Assembly (NCBI GenBank): GCA_033439295.1
Contig: JAVTLE010000014.1
Location: 4,526,001 to 4,590,000 of the forward strand
From: Deuterostichococcus epilithicus
Taxonomy: Eukaryota > Chlorophyta > Trebouxiophyceae > Prasiolales > Stichococcaceae
DNA: 64,000 nt
Direction of reading: 5' to 3'
The translations under genes were made by a program, and so were the position numbers. The notes under the pieces were generated by a model, which was not told the DNA's origin, searched no databases, and worked only from the letters and a program-made list of their open reading frames with translations. Of this stretch, positions 32,138 through 44,581 are shown piece after piece. How positions within the stretch are numbered: position 1 is the stretch's first letter; every line of letters begins with the position of its first letter.

Positions 32138-35100
32138 ATGGCGGACAACACGCCCTCAGGTGGGCTGGCGCAGCTGCTGCCTTGCGAAGAAGTACTGCAT
32201 AGTTGTACAGCTCGTTCTCCTGAGCTTGCACAACTCGTGGCGGGATACAACTTCGCATGCGGCATGTGAGCTGCAGATCACCTCCTCAGCAACACTCAGT
32301 TCGCAACCCAGCATCAGCTCTTTGCGCTGCCAGACCTGCGAGTGTCCTGATATGTGTGAAGCAACCGACCGCAGTCACAAACGCGGACTGTCAGCCGCGC
32401 GACAGGTCATCGCGGTCGAGGTCCTGCTGCAGAGGCACACCGGGTCTGAATGGTACAGCGGGTTGCGAGCACGTACATATAGGCGTGCACTGTGACATGC
32501 ACTGAAGGCCTCTGTCTGATTTCGCTACTTCTTGCAGCGCCAGGCGGCGGCGGAGGCGGCCATTTCACGGCGTCCGCCGCAGATAAGCCGGCGGAGTTCG
32601 GCACCTTCAATAGCCTGAAGGACGACGGCAAGCCGCCCACGCTGCAGGACCGCCTGGCCAGTGAGTACCGACTTGCGACCCGGGCTGCCTGCAAACTAGG
32701 CCGACTCGAACTGTTGCCACTTGGATGCTGCCGTGTGGTTTTCCAGTCTAGTCTGGCGTACTCGTGGTAGACTGTTCTGATGTGGTTGCTCAGGGCTGCT
32801 GGGTGTCACCGTGTCGCATCGTGTTGCAGTATCACGGTCAATCGCACCCCATGCCCTGCCACGCCTGCCGCACACCATCTTCCAGCCCCCGCCTTCCTCC
32901 TGCAAACACCACTGGCGAAACGACCGTCTCAAAATCCGCAGGTTTCAAGCAGAAGGCGGCGCAGGCGGCCGCCACAGCCTACGAGTCCACGGTCGCCGCG
33001 ACGGCGACGGTCAAGCAGAAGGCTGCCGAGCGTGACTGGACCAAGGAGCAGCAGGTCCTCGGCCGTGCGCAGAAGGCCGCCCTCGGGTGCGTGCGCCGTC
33101 CCACCTTGTGACAGATCGATCTTTTCCAGGGCAGTCGTAGGTGCTTGTCCGCCGCCTGTCCCAAGCAGCAGCAAACTTTCGGCTGCGCCCAGAAGCCGCC
33201 CTCAGGTGCGCGTCGCACATTTTGCATGCAGACCACCTTTCAGGAGCAGGCCACTTGGATCTTGTCGTCTGTCATCCCTCCATAGAGCAGCAGGTGCTGG
33301 GCTGTGTCCAAAAAGGCCGCCCTCGAGTGCATGGCACCATCTGCGGCAGACTACATTTCTCCACGAGATTTCGTCGTGTGTTTTCGTCGGAGCTGCTGAC
33401 CTGCTGGTTGGTGCACCGTGAATGTGCGGCGCTGGACAGCGCACAATGCATGCATATTCGTGTACGCACACGCATGCGCCATGAGGTCCAGCTTCTGCAC
33501 GCTACACGGTGCTCGACCTTGACATGACATGGCGCATGCAGACAATTGAGCCAGTACATGCTGCTGGCGCACTAGCAACACCTAATTCCTGACCCCCGAC
33601 TCCCCTCCGTCATCTCCGCATCTTCTGCAGCGACATGACTCAATTTGTGTTCTCCTTGCGCAGGGCGGCGGAGAAGGTTGGCACCGCGGCATCGGCGGGC
33701 GGCAATTGGGTGTGGAATGCCTCCAACCGCGCTAGCACTGCACTCAAGGGCGACGCCATCACAGTGCGCCACCACGTACTTGTACAGGGCTCTTTGTAGA
33801 AGCTACCGGTCGTGGAAGCGCCGCAACATGCGCACCTGACCAGCATGGCGTCTGAGGCAACATCTGGATTTCGAACAGCTGCATGCAATGCGGCTCAAGC
33901 TGTGGCGCGGAGGAACCGAACAATCAGAGCACAAGCGGCGGTGCCTAAATCGGACGTCGTTCCTGCTGCCAATTGTGCAGAGCGAGGTGCGGGGCGGCGC
34001 CAAACAGCGGAAAGTGGCCCATTGCTGATTTGCCGTGCCAGCTGCACGCTCCTCGTGGACCGCGCCCATGCAGACCACCCACAGTTATCCCACTGCAGCG
34101 CAGCGCATGTAAGCCGCCTGTCGCGCCGCCGCTGACCCGGGGCCGCGCACCGTGTGCTGGGAGCCACAGCCTGCAGCTGGGTGGTGCTGCGCAGGGGCGG
34201 CGGCATACCCGTCCGCAGCCCAGGCAGCCGTTTGCGTGAACCCTGAAGTGGCACGCACGACCGCATGCACCGCCGCTCGCTGCCCGCAGGTGCTGGCTCG
34301 GCAGGAGGCGGGCACGCGGCCGGTGCCGCGCACGGTGCTGGTCTGCTGCTCCTCCCTCATCGCCACCGGGCCGGGCACCAAGGGCATCTTCTCAGAGGCT
34401 GCCGGCGCCGACCTGGTGACTTTCTGTTTTTTGAAACCTTGGAATCTGTGTCAACTTGAAGGGGTACCGTGCTGAACATGCTGCACGGCAGTGACACGGT
34501 GAAGGTCACCTGTGATGCATTCGTTGTGTGCATCTGGCTCTGGTGCAGCGGCTGCAATGCTGAGCTAATGTGAAATGCTAAGCCACCGATACGGTGTGCT
34601 GCATCTGTGCTGAGGTAGAGTCAGTCCCATGTCGGTGCTTTTCAGGAGGGGATCGAGCGAGGCCTCTAGTCTTGTCAGTCCCAGCCCTTGAGGCCTGCGG
34701 CGCAAGGAGCGGCGCTGAAACACACGAAAGCACAGCAGCTGACACCAACTCTGATGCGGTGCAGGTCACATTCCTGCTGAACTCCTTTGAGGACGCGCAC
34801 GGCTGCTTCCTGCCGCCGCCGGGCACCAGCCCGCACGTCGTCGCCAATGTGCTCAAGCAGTTTTTCGTGACGCTGCCTGAGCCGCTGCTCACCTACAAGT
34901 GCGCCTCCCGTCTCGTGTGTGTGTGCTTCCATTGGCTGAACCACAAGAGGGCCAGTCCGTGACAACAAAGGGCCTGCAGGGAAGCCAGGGCGCCAAGGCA
35001 AGACTGGCGGCCGGGCGCAGGTGGCGTGCGCTTCTCAAGCCCACGCATGCGCCTGCGCTGGACTGCCAGCAACCCGATCTTCGCACGTGGCCAACCTCTC

Positions 35101-37666
35101 GGGCGACCTTGAAACAATCATTTCTTAAACTTCATTGTGTGCATGGCGCTGCAGGACGCTGCCGAGCTTCGTGGAGGCGGGCGGCATCTCCTCCGACACC
35201 GCCGCCCTGGCGCCGCCGCTGCTCATGGTGTCGCCGACATGCTCCTTGCAAAACTATCCGTTTTTCCTCCACGATGTCTGCCTTGCACAACTTGCACACA
35301 CCTGCCCTTGATTCGCCGCAGCTGCGTTTGCTCAGTGCTCCGAGTTGCATCTCTTCCAATCCCGCCGCCCTGGCGCCGCTGCTGGCCATGTCATGGCCGC
35401 CTTCACTTTCCGCGCGGTTGAACACACCTGCACATAGCAGCGGCATGGCCGCCGCAGCCTGTGTGCAGCACGCAGTCACACATGCATGGTGCTCAGTGAC
35501 CATTCTTCCCAGTCATGCACCAGGCGCAGCTGGCAGACTGGGCATAGCCGCCTGCCTGTCCATACCCACTGCTAGAGGCTGCCTGTTGCGGTGTGTACGG
35601 CATGTGATGCGCCAGATGCTGCTGTACACTATGCTTCGACTCCAGCAACGGTTTGTTGTTGTGTGCCCTCCTCCTATGCAAAAGGCGTCACTGGTGCAGC
35701 GAAGCAAATGGACCGGAAGGTGCTGTGAACATGCTGAAAGCTCGCAGCCCAGCATACTGACCGTGCGTCACGCTCAATCACTCGCAGGACCTGCCGGCGA
35801 CCAACCTGAACGCGCTCTGGCTGCTGCTGGAGACGCTGAACCGCGTCGCCGCAGACGCCGCGGAGAACGAGATGGACGCGCGCGCCCTGGCCGCGGCGCT
35901 GGCGCCCTCCCTCGCGTGGCACCCGCCGCCACCCAAGACGCTGTCCCAGGTGGGGATGCTGGCGCTCTGAAGGACCCAAGCTGGGCCCTGAAGCGATGCC
36001 AGCGTAGTCTTCGAAGACACAGCCCGCTGTTCCTCCTCCGGCCTCGCCCGGCGCCCTCCCTTGCGTGGCAGCCGCCGCGGCCCAAGACGCTTTCTCAGGC
36101 GAGTTGCTGATGCCTGCAAAAGCGGCGCGCCATCCACACCAGTGAGGCACGACGAGGCATGGCTCAGCCAGAGGCTTGGGCGGGTGCCGGAGAGATGATG
36201 GGCCACATCCTGCCGCTTGCGCCGTCGATGAGGTACTGCTGACACCAATGCAGGAGGCGCGCACCTGGGGTATGAAGACGGGAACAGGCGCCGACGGCGA
36301 TGTGCCACATTGCGAACCTTTCCAGGTTCCAAGTTCTCATTCCCGCAAAGGATTTGCAGGCCGGCTGAGAACTTTGACGATGCCTGCCTGGGACTGGACG
36401 GCAAGGACAGACGCTGCCAGCACTGCACCTTGGCTCCTTGCCTGACGAATTTTCATTGCATTTCATATCGGCTACCCCTCCAGGGCGGAGTGTGCACGCC
36501 GGCGCAGAACTTGGACGACGCCCACCTGGGACTGGACGGCAAAGACAGACGCTGCCAGCACTACACCATGGCTCTTTGCCTGGCGATTTTTCGTTGCATT
36601 TCATATCGGCTACCCCTGCAGGGCGGAGTGTACACGCCGGCGCAGAACTTCGACGACGCCCACCTGGGTCTTGATGACGAGGATGCCGCGGCGGCAGGCG
36701 GCGCGCAGCCGGGCACCCCAAACTCCGCCACAACGCACCGTGACCTGGTAAGCAGTCCTTGGGTGAAAAGGAAGCATAGCATACATAAATTGGTATCTCG
36801 AAGGGTTGGGTGCGGTGTCAAAGCATGTGGGCAAAGTACAGCTGGGCGATCCCAGCTCCGCTGCCGTGCACCACGACCTGGCTGGGCAAACCTCGCATTG
36901 ATTGTACTAGATTGTTGGCAGGTTGCAACGGGCGCACATCCTGAGATGTGCAGGTGGAGCGCCTGTGCTCTCTGGAAACAATTGTCAAGGCCCCGGCAGC
37001 AGCTTGCTGGCAGGGACGGCCACCAGGGCCGCAGCAGCCAGGCCGCAGGCGCCACTGCCGGCATGATCGTGCTGCTGCGCCCTGTGCTCGCCCGTGCTCA
37101 GTTCGGTGCTGCTGAACTGCTTCTCAGCGGATGCGTTGCGCTGCGCTTCGTAAACCGTTGCCGCCAGGACGGCCGAAAGTAGGTGTGTTAAGGGGCTGGT
37201 CGCAAGGTGGCCATGGACCGCCCAGCAGCAGCCCTGCTGCGCCTGGCCGCTGAAACGGGTTTCTCACAGCCAAAATGACTGCTCATACCACACTCCTGGC
37301 ACGGCAATCCATGCTGGTTGCCATGCATGGCACTTGGACACCTTCGCACCGATATCCGCATGTGGACGCTGCAGAGCGAGGAGGAGGCGGCGTCGGTTGC
37401 GCGGGTGCTGGAGTTTTACATCAGCAACTTCGCCGTCCTCTCCCGCCGCGTCTACTGGACGCCCTCAGGTTGTAGCAGCAAGCACAGTCTATGGGCACGT
37501 CGCTTGCAACAAGAACATGTAGTGCGACACCCTGTGAAGCGTACTGCGCCAGAATCTGGGTGTTTTTGAATCTGAACAGACTGGTGGCAATCTGAGGCGT
37601 GCACCTCCTGCCTCTGACTCTACTTCGAACTGTGCTGCAGGCCAGCCGGCGCTGCTGCCGGACTAA
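32138..37666 (+). CDS. RhoGAP-domain protein lacking the arginine finger
   Basis: Small RhoGAP protein, 376 aa. Eleven exons in phase: 32138-32159, 32538-32660, 32942-33086, 33664-33763, 34290-34415, 34765-34898, 35155-35227, 35788-35949, 36622-36747, 37375-37468, 37641-37666. The N-terminal quarter is a helical, Ala/Lys-rich region (FKQKAAQAAATAYESTVAAT). The RhoGAP core follows: VPRTVLVCCSSLI, GTKGIFSEAAGADL, VVANVLKQFFVTLPEPLL, LNALWLLLETLNRVA, LAAALAPSLAW. The family's catalytic Arg, normally in GIFR, is Ser here (GIFS), so it may bind but not stimulate a Rho/ROP GTPase. A further exon between 33763 and 34290 cannot be excluded. Exons 3, 7, 8 and 9 have decayed copies in adjoining introns. 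Confidence 0.88.
33045..33332 (+). repeat. three-step donor-side ladder at RhoGAP exon 3
   Basis: The real exon end (about 33045-33090) recurs at about 33165-33209 and 33287-33330, spacing 119 and 121 bp. Each copy runs from a GAGCAGCAG-like start through the GCCGCCCTC end, and at least two keep a GTGCG donor-like tail. Only the first is in frame with the next exon. Confidence 0.8.
35321..35402 (+). repeat. donor-side echo of RhoGAP exon 7
   Basis: Copy of the exon 7 end (GCCGCCCTGGCGCC shared exactly) about 163 bp downstream of the original at 35201. Confidence 0.68.
36036..36108 (+). repeat. donor-side echo of RhoGAP exon 8
   Basis: Copy of the exon 8 end about 149 bp downstream: shared GGCGCCCTCCCT and CCCAAGACGCT. 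It is followed by CAG/GCGAGT where the real exon has CAG/GTGGGG. Confidence 0.7.
36345..36690 (+). repeat. three-step acceptor-side ladder at RhoGAP exon 9
   Basis: The unit (end of intron with its CAG plus start of exon 9) occurs at about 36359, 36484 and the real 36622, spacing about 138 bp. The upper two units share long intron sequence (GCATTTCATATCGGCTACCC), showing that intron and exon were duplicated together. The first copy lacks about 12 bases. Confidence 0.85.
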
Positions 37667-39201
37667 GGCACGTGGGAGGTAAGACGACCAGTCGCCCGAC
37701 GTAAGCACCCATCATATATCTTGCACAGCAACTATGGGAGCCAGCACCTACAGCACCTAATGGACAGGGCTTATGACTTGCGTCAGCAGCTTCTCTGGAA
37801 GATACACGCTGAAAGAGGCATCACATCTGATAAGTTATGCTGCAGTTGCGCTTGCACTCCTGGGGTGGTCCCCAAGATGTCGATGCAGCTCAAGCTGTGG
37901 ACTAGTTTGACACACATTCGTACGAGTGACTCACTCTTAAACCAGGCAATGTACTGTCGAAATTCCTGCTCACTTTGTTGATGACGCTCATATCCTCACC
38001 AACTCTACACAGAGGAGGGTTGGCCGATGACTGCAGGGAGCCATTTTTCAGAGAAGCACAAACAATAGCAACTCAGAGGTCTATCACGTCGGACGTCCGA
38101 CGACGCCTGATGATGCGCTGTCGGACCCGGCCGTGGGCTCATGAAGGCGCGCATTATGAGTAGCGACTAGCGACCTGCAGCCGAGCAAATGTCCAACCCC
38201 GCCCGCTACTGTGGCCCACACTGCGTGCAGCTCCGTCTTCTCGCTCGTCTGGCCGCCACCCACACAGTACAGCAGCCTGGCTGAGCCCGAGCAGCATCAT
38301 GTGCAACAGTTGCATGCATGCGTCGGTGGTCGTCCGACACGGGGGGGTTACACTGCAGCAGACCATCTGGCAATCCTATCGGCGCCTGGCCACCGTCCGC
38401 GCTGCATAGTCATGTTCAAAGTGACCAGAGGGGGATTCATTGGTCCACAGGATGCCATTGCTGGCCCCGTTGAGTCGCCAGGCTGCTACATGTAGTGCGC
38501 CGCCATCCGCTGCACCACGCAAGCTGCTAATTTCAGTCCTGCTTTGCCTTCTGCCCCGTGCAGTAGTCGCACCTGCGAGTCCACAAGTTGTCTCGCTCAG
38601 GCTTCTTTCTGTGCAGGTCAGCAGAGACCGTGTACGCCCGTAGTGACATATGCAGATTGCTTGATCCTCAGCTCCTCACCCTCAGGGGCCGCGAACCCAC
38701 TCGTCAATGACCTGACGCTCGCTGGTACCCCTCGGCGCGCAGTTGATGATATGCGTCACTATGAGTGTTATTGCAGTCGAGTCGAGTGCTGACTCAGGCT
38801 TCGGCCTGGGACGCAGTGCGAAAAGATCCTGCAGTGTTGGCTTGGAAACTTCACGGTACAGCTTCCAGGCTTGCTTGAAAAGGACGCTTCCTCGGACATG
38901 TGTTTGCGCCATGCAGCTCTCTCGCTGGACCGTTCAGCGTCTGGGAGCCAGTCTGCAGATTCACGAAAGTGATGAGTGTCGGAGCACCCTGGCCGGGGGC
39001 GGGAAAGGTGAGATTGATATGCCTGAATGCCTCGGGACCCTCGCGCCCCACGAGAAGCATGCTCGTAAGCGCGCGCCGATGAGGAGCATGCGCAATCATT
39101 CCTTGCAGTAGCATGGTTATCGGATGAACAGCTGGAACTCTTGACCTCCGAAAGCAGACTAATTCGCAGCCTCACAGTCTGCGACTTTGAAACTTCACAC
39201 G
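37667..39201. other. intergenic stretch between RhoGAP and mARC genes
   Basis: About 1.5 kb without a GC3-biased exon apart from the inverted copy of the 74-aa module at 38682-38912. AT-richer than the genes. Confidence 0.35.
38682..38912 (-). pseudogene. 74-aa module, copy 2 (frameshifted near its start)
   Basis: Inverted relative of 10728-10952, about 80% identical in bases. The ATGTCCGAGGA start is present but a small deletion a few codons later shifts the frame. From QAWKLYREV onward the original frame is kept to a stop after VRGP. The open frame now begins MAQTHVRGSVLF from an earlier ATG. It is either a decaying copy or a diverged small protein. No flanking sequence is shared, so the duplicated unit is about 230 bp. 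Confidence 0.5.
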
Positions 39202-42200
39202 ATGGTGCATGTTTCAGCGCTCAACATTTATCCGATCAAGAGCTGCAAGGGTATCGCAGTGGCAAAGGCACATCTGACATACACGGGTAAGATGCATTGC
39301 GTTGAGCCACGCCAGCTGCAATGCACAACGTCACGAACAGCATGTCGGAAATTGACCACATAACAAGCGTGCAGAGGAACATGGTGCAGCATCGCGATGT
39401 ACGCGGTGCGTTGATCTGCGCAAATGCGCCTCGAGATCAAGCTGTGGGATGTGCAGCGAGATCGGGGTGTCAATGACCAAAGCTGACTGGTGATGAGCCG
39501 TGCAACGCTTCCAGGGTTCCAGTGGGACCGCCACTTCGTGGTGGTTTCCGAGGAGGGAGGGAAATTCGTGACGCAGAGGCAGCCGGAGGGCCGGCGTCTG
39601 GCGCTGGTGAAAGTGGAGCTGCCGGCTGCGGCGCTGGATGCGACGCCTGGCGAGGTTCTGCCGCCAGGGCTGACGATGCGGGTCACCGCGCCCGACATGG
39701 AGCCCCTGGAGGCATGTGAAACTCTTCGATATTTGTTTCACTCTGGCAGCTGGCTGACCCTTTCAGCAGTGTGCGAGGCGATGGACGCTGAGGATGTTTC
39801 TGCGGCACTAGTAGTGGGCAAGTGGGCAAGAGCCGCGTGCTGTGCCGCATGTTACCATTCTAAGATTCTGAGCTCACAAGACAAGGTTCCAGCCCAGAAT
39901 GGTACCACACTGAATTCTGACCTATTGATGGGACTGCTGATGGAGTGCTGGTTCGCACAGCACACAAGCGCGCTTAGATTGCTGAGCGCAGCACCGGCAC
40001 ACCGCAAGCAGGAGCTGACCCCCCCCCCCACCCCCTCCCCACAGACACACACACACACACACACATGCACTGTGCCGATCGGTGTGTCACTCCGCACTGA
40101 CAGACTGCGCATCCACAGGTGTCGCTCGACCCACTTTCCGCAGACGCCAAGCTGCGGGAGGTGCAGACGCCGCCGCCGCTCCCGCCGTGGAGCGGCGCTG
40201 GCGCGGACGCTGGTGACGCCGCCGCCACCTGGTTCTCAGCCTACACCGGCAAGCCCGTGCGCCTGGTCCGCTACCATGGTGCGTTGCTGTGGCCTCAAGG
40301 TTGAATGAAGAGCCGAAAGCCTGCTGGCCAGACCTGATCCCAGCATGGTAGTGCTGTCGACTCTTGACACCCGCACTAGCGCCGCCACGCCTTCTGCCGC
40401 CGCATTCTCCGGCGACGAGGGCAGCGTCCAGGACTGCGATATGCATGCGGGTCGCGATCCACGTTTAGTGCGGCACCCTGGTCGGCAAAGCCTCGAGTTG
40501 AGGAGTTTCACCGCCGCTGAACCTCTCCACCTTCGCCAGCAGGCCGGCAGGACGGTGGCGACGCCGATGAGGACGCGGTGCGGCGGCCGGTGGGCGCTGA
40601 GTGGGCGCCTGGCAAGGAGATTATGTTCGCCGACCAGATGCCCTACCTGCTGACCACGGAGGTACTTTATATCTTTCTGTCTCGGGTCAGGTGTCGGTCA
40701 TGCAAATGCGTCTCACAGCTGCGCCGCTCCTTACTGGTGGGCGATGGCACCAGCACTGTCAATTTGCCGCCTGGGTGCGACCCCTGCCGGCTCCGGCATG
40801 CTCGATCGCCGGGCTGGATTGCACTCACGTCGGCGCGCTCTGCACAGATTGACTCCTGACACTTCGCATGACAACCAAAAGCATGCAGACGTGCTGCGTG
40901 CAAGCAGCAGGAGTGCCAGCATCATAAGGCTGCCATGTATGCAGCTCTGTTCGGCACTACCTGCCGCTATCACTGCGGTCGGTGTCGCTGCTGCAAACTA
41001 GTATGTGATGCATGTCTCTGCAACTGCGCGCGTGCCTTTATGTGCATGGTGACGCTGCTGCGCAGGAGTCTCTCGAGGACCTCAACACGCATCTGCCAGC
41101 GGCCATCCCCATGAATCGCTTCAGGGTGTGTCCATCATCTGTGTGTGCATGCCTTCACAAGCAGGCATCAAGTCGCACAGTGCAGTCATCGTCCGTCCTC
41201 ATAAGCTGTCGGTCACCTGTCAGGCTGCCGTTCTGCCATAGTTGTGACTGGCCATCCCTGCAGCATAGGCAGTGGCCCTGAGATCGTCCAAATAGGCGGG
41301 TCTGACAGTCGAAGCGAAAGGGGCTTCTAGGTTCATTCAGTGTGATAGCGTTTCGTGTTCCCGCAGCCCAACATTGTGGTGGGGGGCCTGACCCACCCCT
41401 TTGCGGAGAATCACTGGCGCGCGCTGAGCGTCGGCGACGGCGTCAGCTTCACCGGCGCCAAGCCATGCGCCCGCTGCCCGGTGGTTGCTCTGCCTCTGGC
41501 ATGTGCTGATCCTCGTGTGTGCCGGGTTTGGCAGATGTGCTGGAAGCATCACTGCATGATGCCAAATGCAGACCACTTCCACACGTGGAACGCTGCTGTT
41601 GTCAGTGCCCAAAAGCAGCGCAGCCATTTTGACAAAAGCGGCTGCATCTGCTGCTGATTGCGCATGGGCTAGAACGTTGTTCGGGCTCTGACCTGGTCTG
41701 AATCAAAGGCTTGCCCTGGGAAGCAGCTATCAACACCATTGCCGCAAGCCTTGTCCAACACAGGTCTTGGTGATGACGGCCTGATCAGGTGCTACCCCTC
41801 GCGCAGATACCTACAATCGACCAGGACACGGCTGTCATGGACAAGGCCCGGGAGCCGACCAAGACGCTGCAGTCGTACCGGAACGGCACGCTGCTCGGCC
41901 TGGCACAGTCCACAGGTGCGGCAAAGAACATTGCCAGCGTCGTCTGCATGCCGACACCGGTACATGCACGTCACAGTCTGCATGCTGGCAGCGATGTACT
42001 TGCATGTACTTGCTGGAAACTGCACACAGGCCTGTCGGGGAAGCAGCTTTGATGGCGATCACCGCACACACTGCAACAACGGCTCAGTGGCCTTGCTTTG
42101 AGCTTCCCGGTTCCTGCGCAGGCGAATCATCCTTCAAACACGCCCACTTCTTTGGGCAGCTCCTCACGGCACAGGTGCACTTGCAGCGATCCGTGTCCAG

Positions 42201-42981
42201 CTATCTGTCTCGTCTATCCACATTGTCGATGCTTCGATCGCCACTCGAGCCTCACTTGGGCGTTGTTGTGCCGGTCAGTGTAGTGTGGCGTGCGACCACG
42301 CAGCACCTGTACTGAAGTGTCATCATCAGGAGCACTGGTCCTGATGGCAGCGTGTGTGGCGCTGAGCGCAGACCAGCGGCAGCGTGTCTGTCGGAGACGC
42401 GGTGTCTGTGGACGCGCTGTTTGGCACGGACTCCAATGGCGGCATCCTGTGGGAGAAACCAGTCAACAAGGCCGCAAGGTGTGCGCTGCCGCCTCGTTGT
42501 GAAAGAGGGTCCATGTACACGCTGGAAAGGCAAGCCGAACTGTCTTGCGTCGCTCGGCCATTGCCAAGAGATGCAGAGGAAGTCAAGCTTTACAGAGCAC
42601 ACTAGCGCATGGCTGAAGATGCATGAAGATGCTGCTCGTGCCGCAAACTCGGTGTTGCTGCGGCAGATGCCAGTGCGGCACAGCCCCCCCTCGCTGTGTT
42701 ACTGACCCTCACGACGGGCCGCCTGTTGCAGCAGCGAGGCCACGGTGGTGCAGGCGTCGGCACACGCTTGGGGTGGCATCGGCAGCGGCCAACCGCCCGC
42801 GGCCATCTGGTCGCCAGAGGCAAGAGCAGCGGGTCACACGGCGGCAGCAGTGCGTCGCCGCCACCGCAAGCTGCACGCCCTGCCGCTGCGCGGCGGCGGC
42901 CGGCAACTCTCTGCCGGCACGCGGCTGCCGCTGCAGGCGCAGTCGGGGTGTGCTGCTGCTGCTGCCGCCTGGGCGCGCTAA
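39202..42981 (+). CDS. MOSC-domain molybdoenzyme, mARC-like
   Basis: Molybdenum-cofactor protein of the mARC family, which reduces N-hydroxylated compounds with cytochrome b5 and its reductase. Exons: 39202-39286, 39515-39711, 40119-40278, 40543-40661, 41066-41125, 41367-41480, 41807-41915, about 42360-42478, 42732-42981. The MOSC N domain begins MVHVSALNIYPIKSCKG and continues FQWDRHFVVV, RLALVKVELP. The MOSC core has PVRLVRYHG, FADQMPYLLTTE, NIVVGGLTHPFAENHW, and the cofactor Cys region KPCARCPIPTIDQ, then YRNGTLLG. The last exon adds an Arg/Ala-rich tail beyond the usual end. Intron 2 must use a GC donor (GAG/GCATGT) to join EPLE to VSLDP in frame. The acceptor of exon 8 is uncertain. No clear targeting peptide precedes the domain. 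Confidence 0.88.
40042..40066 (+). repeat. CA dinucleotide microsatellite
   Basis: Run of about 11-12 CA units behind a C-rich tract, inside intron 2 of the mARC-like gene. Confidence 0.85.
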
Positions 42982-43560
42982 AGTTGCGATGTTTTGCACA
43001 TGCCGGCATCACGTCACATGACATGGTGCCAAGAATCAATCATACCGGCGTTTCTGTGCGGCAGCGAGCGTGCCTGTTGTGCACGACGGGGCGAGGTCAG
43101 TGGAGATAAGAAGAGCTTGCATGGATATCGCTGAGGTTTGCGGCGGGAGAGCGGTGTGTACCAAAGACCGCTTAGTCAGGGGGGGCTGTGTTACTGTCTA
43201 AACGGACATGTACACAGGTGTTGGCTCAGTCGGGAGCATTGCGATGAGATAAGTGCTGCACTCCGAATGTCTGAAATGGAGCCGTCAAGGGTCGTTGTGA
43301 TAACGAAGGTAAATATGTTGAACTACGGCGCTGCAACATGCAGAATTCTGCGAGCTGTGCGCGCTTGGGTCTCGGCAGTCCTTCACGAGGTTGCAATCGG
43401 AACCACCACCCGCGCCAGTGTCATCTATCGTGTGCTGCGACCACAGCCACAGAACTGCTGGACTGCAGTTCGCCGGCGGTCTGCTGTTCAACCTCCTGGT
43501 AATTGACCTTGACATTGACATCACACATTGATGTCTGACGTGTCCGTGTCTATACCTGAC
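42982..43560. other. convergent 3' intergenic region, left part
   Basis: 3' flank of the mARC-like gene. No coding signal seen. Confidence 0.35.
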
Positions 43561-43599
43561 GAGCGCTGGAACCGGCAGGGGCTGCCGGTTCCAGCGCTC
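43561..43599. repeat. perfect 18-bp hairpin between convergent genes
   Basis: GAGCGCTGGAACCGGCAG at 43561-43578, loop GGG, then its exact reverse complement at 43582-43599. It lies in the region where the mARC-like transcript and the AK-HSDH transcript should both end. Confidence 0.9.
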
Positions 43600-43906
43600 T
43601 GCCGAGTCCGGCAGCCTGCCCGACCACTGCCGACGCGGTCGCCTGCACAACGCCCGCCATTCATGCCCAGTGAACCCCCTGACCGCACACGGGGTCGCCC
43701 ACCGCGCACGCTCGGGCCTGCCGGTGGCGCATCGGCACCGCCGCGCACCACCGCTCAGCGGCAGTCCTGCGCAAGCTGCCGCCCGACTGGAGGTCCGAGC
43801 TCCGTCACCTGTCCACCTTCCGATGCGCTGGAGCGCTGCCTCCGCGAAACCCCAGATCCCTGCCCCGCCCCCGGCCATGGTGCGGTGCGCGGTCTCCAAA
43901 TTTCGC

Positions 43907-44542
43907 TCATGAGGGTGCGCCCAGGTAGGCCGCCAGCCGCAGCAGGTCGCTGAACACGCCGCCGGCTGTGACCTCTGCGCCAGCGCCCGGACCCCTGTGC
44001 ACCAGCGGCCCCTGATTCAGGTTTCTGCTGGGCTTCTGGCGGAAGACGGGCAGCCTGGCGACCGCCCGGTGACTGGCACGCAGCAAGTTGGTTAGCCAAT
44101 AGGAGCACGATGGCATGTCATGCATTGGAGCCCACAAGGAGGCGGAAAAGTAGCGGATGGTGGAGGCTAGAGCATGCACCGTTGAGCATTGCGGCACTTC
44201 CACCTACAGAGATATGCCGCCGGGTGCAGAGCAAGGGCGCCCGCGGCCAGAAATGCGCACCGGATGATGAGCGGCTGTGCGGAGTAGCGCTGCGTGGTGA
44301 ACGCGATGATGTTGTCGGAGCCCTGGAGCTGCGCGAAGGGGTGGCTCTTCGGGTAGCGCAGCAGCTCGACGCGACCCGCGCGTGCCTTGCAGTCGACGAC
44401 GCCTGCAGCAGCCAGTGCTTGCCGGTCGCCAGTTGTCGAAGACATGTGACCGAGAAATGACTAATGAGCGTACCGCTGCAGGTCCGCATGGCCAGCGCGC
44501 TCCTGCAGTCTGCGGCGCCTGCAGGGAGGATTTCGTCCGTGC

Positions 44543-44581
<39 letters not shown>

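Noticed and set aside
34899-36110. 403-codon open frame on the plus strand
   Set aside because: Runs through introns of the RhoGAP gene in a different frame from the conserved LNALWLLLETLNRVA exon.
43994-44030. Earlier acceptor for the last AK-HSDH exon (CAG before AAACCTG)
   Set aside because: It would insert nine residues between PLIIR and GPGAG; the acceptor GCACAG at 43995 restores the family sequence exactly.
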